Source: a virus. Taken from it: a DNA stretch of 24,586 nt. The DNA lies in IMG/VR virus record IMGVR_UViG_3300025280_000159, positions 1 through 24,586 of that record; one strand, 5' to 3'. The translations under genes and the position numbers were made by a program. Positions 1 through 7,084 of this stretch are shown piece by piece (position 1 is the first letter of the stretch; every line of letters begins with the position of its first letter). The notes beneath the pieces are model-generated. The model ran no database searches. It was not told where the DNA came from and saw nothing but the letters and a program-made list of their open reading frames with translations.

Positions 1-1
1 A

Positions 2-1141
2 TCTACTACAGATTTAAGAATATCAAGTGGAGAGTTATCAATTAATAATCTTACAGCAGGAACAGCTAAGGTTGATGGAGATTTGACAGTTGATGGTAAT
101 ATTGATATGACTGGTAGTGTGTCAGAAATAAATATGGCATTTTCAACACAAATCAATGCAATTACATCTCAAGGAATTGTTGCAGTTGAGGCATCAGGAA
201 TGATTATAGATAATGTTAATTATGGGGGAGATGATCCTACCTTTTTATCAATTTATCCAAGTGAAGTCAATGTAGGTGATGCTCAAATAAGACTTTATAA
301 CTATACTTCTATAGCTTGGAATATAGGAAATGATGCTGATGATAGTCAGAATCTAAAATTTGATTATGGGAATACAACTACAGGTGGAGCAACTAAACTA
401 ACATTATCCAATGGAGGAAATCTAACAGCATCAGGTGATGTTATCTCAGGAGATGATGTTGCAGTAGCAGCTACAGGAAAATTAAGTTTAGATGGTATAG
501 GTGGAGATACTTATATACATGAAGTAAGTGCAGATAAGATGGAATTAGTGGCAGGTGGAGATGAGATGATTACTCTTGATGAGGCTAATCAAAGAATTAC
601 TTTAGAAGCAGATAAATTAGTATATAAACTTGGTAGTGGTGGAGATGAGTGGAGTATTGCAGATTCAGCTTGGGCAGGAACTATTATTGGATATAGAATG
701 ATTGGAGAAGATGCTGCTTCTGATTCTTATGCTTTAACAACATCATTTGTTGTTCCTGATTCTAATATGACAGTAAGGTTTGAATCTCCTCCAAGTGGTG
801 CAGTTGAGGTTATGGTACAAATATATGCAGATACGTTAACTACAAGAAGAAGAATATATTTTGGGTTGTCAGACAATGCAACATATAACACTATTGGAGT
901 GGGTTATGAGCAGTTTCATCATTCTACATCTTCAGCAGATGATGATGAGACCATTCAACATTATTGGACTATCACAGGATTAACAGCAGGAGATACTTAT
1001 AATTATTGGTTTGGAGCAAAAACAAGTGCAACTATACATACATTAAGATGGGGTGGAACATCAACAAATCAATATCCTGATTTTATAATGAAAGTAACAG
1101 CATTACCAACAGCAGTAGCAAATTATGCAGAATATGATTAA
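2..1141 (+). CDS. Fibre-like virion protein, 5' end cut off by the window
   Basis: The frame is open from the second base of the window to the TAA at 1139-1141, so the N-terminus is missing. A TTG at 83 would give 352 residues, but it has no Shine-Dalgarno sequence and the coding frame clearly continues upstream of it. The visible part is Gly/Asp/Thr-rich, low in Cys, and built of short beta-strand-like repeats of the type GDLTVDGNI and GNLTASGDV, a style typical of phage fibre or appendage shafts. The last 130 or so residues look like a compact beta-sandwich with alternating hydrophobic and polar residues, possibly a receptor-binding tip. It is followed after 9 nt by another fibre-like gene with an AAGGAG site, so the two are co-transcribed. 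The fibre role is inferred from composition and repeats; a capsid decoration protein is the main alternative. Confidence 0.6.
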   Translation, partial: STTDLRISSGELSINNLTAGTAKVDGDLTVDGNIDMTGSVSEINMAFSTQINAITSQGIVAVEASGMIIDNVNYGGDDPTFLSIYPSEVNVGDAQIRLYNYTSIAWNIGNDADDSQNLKFDYGNTTTGGATKLTLSNGGNLTASGDVISGDDVAVAATGKLSLDGIGGDTYIHEVSADKMELVAGGDEMITLDEANQRITLEADKLVYKLGSGGDEWSIADSAWAGTIIGYRMIGEDAASDSYALTTSFVVPDSNMTVRFESPPSGAVEVMVQIYADTLTTRRRIYFGLSDNATYNTIGVGYEQFHHSTSSADDDETIQHYWTITGLTAGDTYNYWFGAKTSATIHTLRWGGTSTNQYPDFIMKVTALPTAVANYAEYD

Positions 1142-1150
1142 GGAGAATAA

Positions 1151-1927
1151 ATGGCTTTAACAAATAAAACAATAGCAAGTACCTATGGAGATATTCTTCA
1201 AGCAGATAATAGTGGCTCAGGAAGAACTGCTAATGGCACAACCATTAAAGATGGTTTAGGGCAATCTACAGCTTTAACATTAGGGCAGAATAAACTTCAT
1301 GTAAAGCCTTCTACAGATCAAACTGATGCAGTAGTTATAGAAACATCAGGAGGAACAGATTTATTAGTAGTGGATTCAACCAATAGTGCAGTAAAAGTAG
1401 GAACTACTCAAACTTATGCTAATAGTCAAGTCCAAAGATTTTCAGTCCATGATTTACAACCTGCAGATGGAAAACACCATTCTATGTTTGTTGATAGTGG
1501 TTGGGCAGGTCTAACATCACTAGATTTTGGAACTGGAACAGACCCTGCAACAACATTTACTTTAAGCTCATCAGAAGCAAATGCAAATGCTTTAGTTGGA
1601 TCTATATGGTATATACCTGTTGCAATAACCATAGATGAGGTTAGAGTTATAGGTGGTGGAGAAGCAGCAGATACTATTAATTTCCATTTATTTTCATATA
1701 CAATAGCTACAGGAACTGGAGCAGATGCAGGAGATTTATCAGCAGGAACATTATTAGCACACAATGGAAGCACATTAACAACAGGTGCTGATAGAGTAAC
1801 AACAACAACATTAACAGTAGATTCAGGAAATGTAGCAGCAGATAAGGTGGTTATAGCCACTATAGAGAATGTGGGAGCAACAACAGATTTGACAGCACAA
1901 TTAATTGTAAAATATCATTATCAGTAA
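1151..1927 (+). CDS. Fibre-like or decoration structural protein, 258 aa
   Basis: The ATG start is fixed by an AAGGAG site at 1141-1146 that overlaps the stop of the gene upstream. The protein begins MALTNKTIASTYGDILQ, then has a Gly/Thr-rich stretch with VVIETSGGTDLLVVDSTN, a segment common in phage fibre and appendage proteins that carry a beta-helical or prism shaft. The C-terminal half (about residue 120 on) is Ala/Thr-rich and predicted beta. There is no signal peptide, membrane segment or catalytic motif. It sits between two other large structural proteins and is transcribed with them. A virion appendage or head decoration role is inferred from composition and position. The exact role is not recognisable. 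Confidence 0.6.
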   Translation: MALTNKTIASTYGDILQADNSGSGRTANGTTIKDGLGQSTALTLGQNKLHVKPSTDQTDAVVIETSGGTDLLVVDSTNSAVKVGTTQTYANSQVQRFSVHDLQPADGKHHSMFVDSGWAGLTSLDFGTGTDPATTFTLSSSEANANALVGSIWYIPVAITIDEVRVIGGGEAADTINFHLFSYTIATGTGADAGDLSAGTLLAHNGSTLTTGADRVTTTTLTVDSGNVAADKVVIATIENVGATTDLTAQLIVKYHYQ

Positions 1928-1936
1928 GGAGAAAAG

Positions 1937-3496
1937 ATGGCACAATATATAAAAGAAATTAAATTAGGTACAGCAAAGGGAGATTATATTAAGAGATTAA
2001 CAGGCTCTTATAATGTTGTGTTTGATAAAATCATAAAAGTGGATAATTCTAATGCAGGAATAGATTTAGTTAATTATGGAACAAGTATAGCTAATGATAC
2101 CATGACTGCACCTAAAGCAATTCTAGTTGAAAATGCTGGGGGTGTTGGGTGTGAATTATTGTTTAGTACAGCAGAATGGACTACAGATGCAGATGACACA
2201 GCAGATTCTATGAGTGATGCAACTCACTATTTAGCTATGTTACTACCAGCAGGTGAATGTGTTTATTTACCTAACAATAGACTTGTTGGAACATCAGGAG
2301 GAGTTGGTGGTGGTATGGGTGTTGCAGTTGACAATCAAGCTCCTAACTCTAATGAATATACAGATAGTGGTGCAGATTTAGATCATGCAACAGCTAACAC
2401 AATGGGTTCAGACACAAGCCACACTACACTTAATTTAGAAGATGGACATAGTAAGTATTTCAAAGTAGGTGATTTAATAAGAATAGAAAATGAGATATGT
2501 GAAGTAACTGCTGTAGGTACAGGAGCAGATTTAGCTAATAGTACTTGTACAATAATTAGAGGGCTGTATGGCTCAACAGCAGCAACTCATGCAGATGATG
2601 TTGCAATTAGATTTCCTTTCTTTAATATGCACCATGACTTTGATGATACTTCTTATAATGGTGGTGGTAATGGAAGTGCTACTGTAGCTAAGACAAATGC
2701 TTCAGGAAAGTTTAAAGCAATGAACTTTTTTGGCTATGGGAGGACTGCTGATGCTGTATGTGATGGCTTGGTTGCAGGGAGTGTGGCTTTAAAATTCTAT
2801 AATCAAGGATTCCAAGAATTTGGATTAGCAGGTATTACTTCCAGCACAAAAACTGGGTTGGCTGTTAGCACAGAATACACGTTTTCTCTAAAAATCTCAG
2901 GTGGCTCTGCTGATGATGTGGCTTTTACTACTGATAGTTCAGATGTAACCTTTGGAAATGTGATAGCTAAGATTCAATCAGCGATTAATGATAAATATAC
3001 AACAGGTACTAATCTGAAGAACAAGAAAGCTAGAATTGGCATAGTGAATGGAGATATAAGAATTACTGATAGTTCAAGACTTTCTACAGGTGCAATATTA
3101 ATGGCTGCACCATCTTCAGGAACAACTCCTTTTGCAGTAGGAATTATACCAGCAGTTGGAGTATTAGAAGCAGCAGTTGCTGCAAAACTTCCTGATGATA
3201 CTTTAAGAGATTCAATTACTAATGCTTCAAGAAAGAATACAGCAGCATTTTTACTGGATAATGGTAGAGGACAATTAGTTGGAGCAGGTGGTGGTGGAAG
3301 TATTAACTATGAAACTGGAGAGATAAATATAAACTCATTTTCAAATGCTGAGTTTGTGGTTTCAGCTAATACTAAAGCAGCACATTGTGGTGGAGCAGAA
3401 GATTCAGCAACCACTATCAATGGGGTGGTAACTTTAGAAGCAAGAAGTTGTAATCAGAAAGCAGATACAGAAATTAGAATAATAAGTTTAGGATAA
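1937..3496 (+). CDS. Large virion structural protein, 519 aa
   Basis: It starts at ATG 1937 after AAGGAG at 1926-1931. Residues 1-110 form an Asn/Asp-rich N-terminal domain. A glycine hinge (SGGVGGGMG, about residue 120) follows, then a domain with FKVGDLIRIENEICEVTAVG and IIRGLYGSTAATH (about 175-215) that resembles the small beta-barrel found in many phage particle proteins. Around residues 308-385 a strand-helix-strand pattern, including VTFGNVIAKIQSAIND, looks like the insertion motif of flagellar hook or filament-cap proteins. This resemblance is weak and untested. The C-terminus is Ala/Gly-rich with several Cys residues. It is the last gene of the first structural block and is followed by a strong RNA hairpin. 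Function is inferred from neighbours; it could be an appendage, a head fibre or a baseplate-type component. Confidence 0.55.
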   Translation: MAQYIKEIKLGTAKGDYIKRLTGSYNVVFDKIIKVDNSNAGIDLVNYGTSIANDTMTAPKAILVENAGGVGCELLFSTAEWTTDADDTADSMSDATHYLAMLLPAGECVYLPNNRLVGTSGGVGGGMGVAVDNQAPNSNEYTDSGADLDHATANTMGSDTSHTTLNLEDGHSKYFKVGDLIRIENEICEVTAVGTGADLANSTCTIIRGLYGSTAATHADDVAIRFPFFNMHHDFDDTSYNGGGNGSATVAKTNASGKFKAMNFFGYGRTADAVCDGLVAGSVALKFYNQGFQEFGLAGITSSTKTGLAVSTEYTFSLKISGGSADDVAFTTDSSDVTFGNVIAKIQSAINDKYTTGTNLKNKKARIGIVNGDIRITDSSRLSTGAILMAAPSSGTTPFAVGIIPAVGVLEAAVAAKLPDDTLRDSITNASRKNTAAFLLDNGRGQLVGAGGGGSINYETGEININSFSNAEFVVSANTKAAHCGGAEDSATTINGVVTLEARSCNQKADTEIRIISLG

Positions 3497-3504
3497 TCGT
3501 CGAA

Positions 3505-3567
3505 AGGGTGGAGCAGATTTTTGAAATAATAATATTGGGGTTGTTGTTCAGTTTTTTGCTCTACCCT
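3505..3567 (+). ncRNA. Extended two-part RNA hairpin between structural genes
   Basis: 3505-3515 (AGGGTGGAGCA) pairs with 3557-3567 (TGCTCTACCCT), 11 bp with one G-U. Inside it, 3522-3532 pairs with 3541-3550 with one bulge and two G-U pairs, capped by the loop TATTGGGG. The two helices are separated by a T-rich internal loop of about six bases on each side. No T-run follows the outer helix, so it does not look like a standard terminator. It sits 8 nt after the stop of the upstream gene and ends 36 nt before the next start. Two of the roughly 25 CpGs in the window occur just upstream (3498-3502). Possible roles are an RNase III site, mRNA 3' end protection or a weak terminator. Type is uncertain. 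Confidence 0.45.
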
Positions 3568-3603
3568 ATCCTAACTACTAAAAATTAAAAAAAGAGGTAA
3601 ATA

Positions 3604-4608
3604 ATGGCAGTTACAAGCTTTAAATATGCAGGTATATCAGATCTAACAGCTTACTTTAATCAAGCAGATTCATTTGACAGCAAAAGACAACTATTCCCAA
3701 CTGAAACATCAGGGAGTAATCATTTTTTTAGAGATTCAGGATATGTGGATAGTTTTTTTGTAAATGGCTCTGAACAGGCTTCTCCCCAAGCAGACTTTGA
3801 TAATGTAAATGGAGATGGACAATGGTGTTATAGGTCAGATAACAATGATTTAAAATATCAAAATAGTACCTATTCATCTACTACTATCAATAATCAGATA
3901 TTTGAAGCAGGAAAAGATTTTACAGACTTTTTAAATCAACAATTAACAAATGCTAGTATGGAATTAAATAATCTTTTAGATGCTAGATACCCAACACCAC
4001 TTCCTAAGAATACTCAAATATCAGAAAGTGCTGCAAGTGGATTAACATCTGAATATGATGCTGTAATTGTTAAAGCTACTTGTTATATATGTGCTAGTAA
4101 TTTGATTAGGAGTAAAGATCCTACAAGTGAAGAAGCTGATTATTATTATAATTTAGTTACCAATGCAGAACTTACTGGAATTACAGATAGATTAAATAAA
4201 GGAGAATGGAAATTATCTTTTGAGGTAGATGATAAGGATTCTCAAGGATCTATTAGAAAAATTACTCAGGTAGGAACTATGCAACTGGTTGAAACAGCAT
4301 CACAATATTATGGGCAACCTTATGATGTCCTTCGCATAACCTGTACAACTGGTGGTGCTTATGGAACTGCTAAATGTTCAGTAGATTATTATGGAGATGA
4401 TAAATTGTTTGGCTCTCAAACTACAAATAATATAGTTACAGGTGGATTAGATAGTTGGGGTGGATTAGGTGGAGTGAGGGTAAGATTTCAGGGTGCTTCT
4501 ATGACAGCTGATGACCAATGGGAAATAGAGGTTGCAAGTGAAACTAGAAAAATATCCAATGCTTCTACTGGAACAATTAAATTAAGCAGGAAAAGCAAGG
4601 CATTCTAA
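3604..4608 (+). CDS. Head-tail connector protein, gp36/DUF1320-like, with C-terminal extension
   Basis: The ATG start follows AGAGGT with good spacing. Residues 105-165 carry the pattern of the DUF1320 / Mu gp36 head-tail connector family: a helix rich in Asn/Leu, then LDARYPTPLP, then a helix with DAVIVKATCYICASNLI. Members of that family sit between portal or capsid and tail and help close the head or join the tail. Here the protein is 334 residues, about twice the usual length. The added C-terminal half (about 210-334) is beta-rich, with GQPYDVLRITCTTGGAYG and GGVRVRFQG, and may be a decoration domain. The gene directly abuts a tail-terminator-like gene (TAA then ATG with no gap), the usual order connector - terminator - tube. 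The connector call rests on the central motif and gene order. Confidence 0.6.
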   Translation: MAVTSFKYAGISDLTAYFNQADSFDSKRQLFPTETSGSNHFFRDSGYVDSFFVNGSEQASPQADFDNVNGDGQWCYRSDNNDLKYQNSTYSSTTINNQIFEAGKDFTDFLNQQLTNASMELNNLLDARYPTPLPKNTQISESAASGLTSEYDAVIVKATCYICASNLIRSKDPTSEEADYYYNLVTNAELTGITDRLNKGEWKLSFEVDDKDSQGSIRKITQVGTMQLVETASQYYGQPYDVLRITCTTGGAYGTAKCSVDYYGDDKLFGSQTTNNIVTGGLDSWGGLGGVRVRFQGASMTADDQWEIEVASETRKISNASTGTIKLSRKSKAF

Positions 4609-5055
4609 ATGGCAGTTACTTATGAAAATAATTTTAATTTTATTGTAGATAAGCTGATGGAACTTATCAAAACAGAAATGCCTGTTCCTGTTCAAAAGAC
4701 TACAACAGGGCAACCATTATTAAAAGCTAATGAATCCATAAGATTAATTCCCAATGGATCAAGTTTAGTAGAATATGCTTCATTTATGGAGCAGAGGGAA
4801 TATAGTATAACAATACAATATGTATTTCAGGACAGAAGGGAAAGTCATAATTTCTTAGATCATGTGATGAATAATTCTTCAAGATTAGAAGCATTAATCC
4901 ATGATAATATTACTATGACTTTAGGAGATACCAACTCAACAAGAGCATTTGATTTAAGAATGAATGATATGGAATTAGATGCTGATATAGATGAGGAAGG
5001 ATTCTTTGTAGTTGAATATGATTTCTCTTGTCAGCATATTGGTAATCAAGCATAA
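4609..5055 (+). CDS. Putative tail terminator / completion protein, 148 aa
   Basis: Its ATG begins on the base after the stop of the connector gene. No separate ribosome site is needed, which suggests coupled translation. The protein is small and alpha/beta, with an N-terminal helix (NNFNFIVDKLMELIK), a central strand pair with REYSITIQYVFQDRR, and a C-terminal strand ending FFVVEYDFSCQHIG. This size, fold pattern and position between connector and tube protein match phage tail terminator proteins, which cap the tail tube and fix its length. There is no catalytic motif and no membrane segment. Family assignment is from size, pattern and synteny only. A second head-completion protein is the alternative. 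Confidence 0.5.
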   Translation: MAVTYENNFNFIVDKLMELIKTEMPVPVQKTTTGQPLLKANESIRLIPNGSSLVEYASFMEQREYSITIQYVFQDRRESHNFLDHVMNNSSRLEALIHDNITMTLGDTNSTRAFDLRMNDMELDADIDEEGFFVVEYDFSCQHIGNQA

Positions 5056-5068
5056 GTAAGGAGAAGTA

Positions 5069-5263
5069 ATGAAGATAAAAGCAAATGAAAAAATCTCTAG
5101 ACTAAATGTAAACACAGCACCTGTAAGTCAATCAGAAATTGTAAAACTCAAAAGAGGTGAAGTTGTTGAAGTTGATGATGAGGGTGGAAAAACACTAATC
5201 AGATGGGGTTTAGCAAAAAAAGAAAGTGAAATTAGAAAATCTAAAAGCAAGGAGAATAAATAA
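5069..5263 (+). CDS. Small structural-region protein of unknown function, 64 aa
   Basis: It starts at ATG 5069 after AAGGAG, and its TAA overlaps the ATG of the tail tube gene by one base (TAATG). That points to coupled expression with the tube protein. The middle reads VKLKRGEVVEVDDEGGKTLI, a small beta-barrel-like pattern seen in many short phage proteins encoded beside tail or head completion genes. The C-terminus is a charged Lys/Glu/Ser tail. It has no known enzymatic motif. Position suggests a head-tail joining accessory or a minor virion component. I do not recognise a named family with confidence. Confidence 0.65.
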   Translation: MKIKANEKISRLNVNTAPVSQSEIVKLKRGEVVEVDDEGGKTLIRWGLAKKESEIRKSKSKENK

Positions 5264-6372
5264 TGGCTACAAGTTATGATGTCAGGCATTCACAAGATGC
5301 ACAATTAGGAATAAAACATGAAGCAACTTTTGGAACAGGGTTAGATGTTGCAGATGCTGATACACAAGTATATAGAAGAATACCAATGGCTGAAGCACCT
5401 AAACCTACATTTAATTTTCAAAGAGAAAGCAGAATGCTATCAGGTAGAGGAAGTATTAAAGATGCAGGAGATACTTTATTAATAACAAAAGGTGGAACAG
5501 TTACTTGTCCATTTGATTTTATTGCAACACCTGAATTATTATTACAACATCTAGTAATGGTTGGGCAAGAATTTAATGATCAGACTTCTAATGTCTATGA
5601 TGTTGAATTTGATAGTTCATCTAACTTACAATCAATAGGTGGTGCTGTTAGTGGAGGATTGCCTCATACTGTTAATCTAGCATACATGCCAAATTCTGCA
5701 GGTGCAGCAGATGGAATAAAAGTTGTAGGTGCTTTATGCTCAGACCTTTCCATAAAAGGTGACTATGGTACCAATTCAGGGTGCATTACTATGAGTGGCA
5801 ATTATTGGTCAGGCTTCTCAAATATCCAAGAAGGCAATGGTGCTGGAACAAGAAGTGAAGTTGATTTTACAGGAACTTGGGTTGATCCTGATGAAAATGT
5901 ATTTTTTCACATGGGTGACCTTAAAACTAAAACACTTCAAGTTGAAGCAGGTAGTGCATTAGAAATGATAGTAAAAGGATTTGAAATAAATATTTCCAAT
6001 AATGTACAAGCAATAGGTGGTGATGGTAGTGGTAATCCTGAAATGTACACAATGCCACAATTTGATATTACAGGTTCTTTAACTCTAAAACATGATGCTA
6101 ACTTTGATTTAGGTACAGGAACTAATGTTCTGAGTTCTTATGTCAATAAAAATACTATGGGATTAGCTTTAAAGTTTGGTGATAATACAGTATCAACTGT
6201 AGGTGAAATGAATATTGCAGCAGAGATTCAATTAACAGGTGATCCTACTGTAGAGAATAGTGATCAGGGTGTTTTTTGGAATCTGCCTTTTGAATGCCTA
6301 TATGATTCATCAACTCCATTAGAAGCACTAAAAATTGACATATTTAGTGATACTGCACCAACTGCAATGTAA
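5263..6372 (+). CDS. Major tail tube protein, 369 aa
   Basis: The ATG overlaps the stop of the previous gene. The protein begins MATSYDVRHSQDAQLGIKHE followed by a phrase about an early threonine/glycine turn, the usual opening of siphovirus tube proteins of the Phage_tube_2 type. A central Gly/Ser-rich region and a later set of alternating strands (FDITGSLTLKHD and GLALKFGD) fit the tube beta-sandwich and its inner-lumen strands. The length is at the upper end for the family, leaving room for an extra surface domain near residues 110-200. It precedes the G/GT chaperones and tape measure, exactly the expected order. Many copies would stack into the tail shaft. An AT-rich hairpin follows the gene, as often seen after an abundantly made tail protein. 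Confidence 0.8.
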   Translation: MATSYDVRHSQDAQLGIKHEATFGTGLDVADADTQVYRRIPMAEAPKPTFNFQRESRMLSGRGSIKDAGDTLLITKGGTVTCPFDFIATPELLLQHLVMVGQEFNDQTSNVYDVEFDSSSNLQSIGGAVSGGLPHTVNLAYMPNSAGAADGIKVVGALCSDLSIKGDYGTNSGCITMSGNYWSGFSNIQEGNGAGTRSEVDFTGTWVDPDENVFFHMGDLKTKTLQVEAGSALEMIVKGFEINISNNVQAIGGDGSGNPEMYTMPQFDITGSLTLKHDANFDLGTGTNVLSSYVNKNTMGLALKFGDNTVSTVGEMNIAAEIQLTGDPTVENSDQGVFWNLPFECLYDSSTPLEALKIDIFSDTAPTAM

Positions 6373-6393
6373 TATTGTTTTATTTGGCTCAAA

Positions 6394-6415
6394 TTTGGTA
6401 TATTAAAATACTAAA
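6394..6415 (+). promoter_or_regulatory. AT-rich hairpin before the chaperone ribosome site
   Basis: TTTGGTAT (6394-6401) pairs with ATACTAAA (6408-6415), 8 bp including one G-U pair, around the 6-base loop ATTAAA. The right arm ends next to the GGAG at 6417-6420 that serves the chaperone gene. It has no T-run after it. It could slow transcription or limit access to the ribosome site, lowering chaperone output relative to the tube protein. The helix is weak, and in AT-rich DNA it could occur by chance. Confidence 0.3.
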
Positions 6416-6427
6416 TGGAGATTAAAT

Positions 6428-6697
6428 ATGTCAAAAAACACTAAAGTAGAAGGTGAGAATGTTAAGGAAATATCTTTTGATGTAAAAGATTTAAACCTTG
6501 ATGAAAGAATAGAGTTTATGAGTATTCTTAAAGGAAAATCAATATTGAAAGATTTTGGGTTTGCTAATTATGTTAATATGGTTAGAATAGCAACAACCCT
6601 TACAGATGATGAAATAAATGTTTTTACTGATGAGGAAATTACTTCTATAGCTTGGAAATGTTATAGTGTTATAAATAAAAAAAAACTGAAGAAATAA
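6428..6697 (+). CDS. Tail assembly chaperone G, 89 aa
   Basis: The start is set by GGAG at 6417-6420 before ATG 6428. The protein is small, acidic and helical (VKDLNLDERIEFMSILKGK and TDDEINVFTDEEITSIAWK), as usual for lambda gpG-type chaperones. These bind the tape measure protein and bring in tube subunits. It lies between tube and tape measure genes, the classic position. The 3' end runs over nine A residues and the next reading frame lies one base back, so a share of ribosomes should slip and make a longer G-T protein (see 6677-6685). There is no recognisable motif beyond this; the call rests on size, position and frameshift architecture. Confidence 0.8.
   Translation: MSKNTKVEGENVKEISFDVKDLNLDERIEFMSILKGKSILKDFGFANYVNMVRIATTLTDDEINVFTDEEITSIAWKCYSVINKKKLKK
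6677..6685 (+). promoter_or_regulatory. Probable -1 programmed frameshift site (A9)
   Basis: Nine consecutive A bases lie in the last codons of the G frame, where three AAA lysine codons are read. A -1 slip moves ribosomes into the frame that is open from 6679 to 7083. Long A-runs are established slippery sequences, and the G/GT pair of long-tailed phages is the best known site for such slippage. The G stop is only 9 nt beyond the run. I see no strong stimulating hairpin just downstream. Confidence 0.75.
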
Positions 6698-7083
6698 CAT
6701 TAATTATCAATGTATGGTTGTCTGTTAAGCAACCTAAAACTCATATACCAAAAGAGTTTCCTTATAAGGGTTTGAATCCAGTTGCTAATAAACAAGTAAC
6801 TATAGAAAACAAAGAAGATATATATGAGGTATTAATGAATTGTTATGATGAAGCAATAGAGAGAGGATTTGATGTAGGTGAAGCACTCTATAATCAACTT
6901 TTCTTCTTTGCAGATCCTGAACATATCTATGATAATGATTCTCAAAATCTTATAAAGAAATATATCTATTGTGAAGCCTTTAATTGTCCACCTTACCCAA
7001 GTTTGCAGGAAACCCCTGCTACACTTGTAGATGATTTTTTACTCATAAAAAGAGAAATAGCTAAAGCAACTAAGGAAAAATAA
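6682..7083 (+). CDS. Tail chaperone T part, made as a G-T fusion by frameshift
   Basis: The frame is open from 6679, right after an in-frame stop at 6676-6678, so it covers the A9 slip site. The only internal initiator is a TTG at 6718 with no Shine-Dalgarno sequence, which would leave 121 residues. Read through the slip, the fusion begins at 6428 and totals 218 residues. After the slip the protein enters TEEITLIINVWLSVKQPK and continues with helical segments, including IYEVLMNCYDEAIERGFDVG. It ends one base before the tape measure ATG. In lambda the T part recruits tube subunits to the tape measure. A separate protein from the TTG is the alternative, but it is less likely. Confidence 0.75.
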   Translation, partial: KTEEITLIINVWLSVKQPKTHIPKEFPYKGLNPVANKQVTIENKEDIYEVLMNCYDEAIERGFDVGEALYNQLFFFADPEHIYDNDSQNLIKKYIYCEAFNCPPYPSLQETPATLVDDFLLIKREIAKATKEK

Positions 7084-7084
7084 T

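Noticed and set aside
1426-1860. Long open frame on the - strand (144 aa)
   Set aside because: It mirrors the coding strand of a well-supported + gene, has no ribosome site, and its composition follows from the reverse complement of a low-complexity gene.
3505-3567. Rho-independent terminator at this hairpin
   Set aside because: There is no T-run after the 3' arm and the loop is long; kept as a structured element instead.
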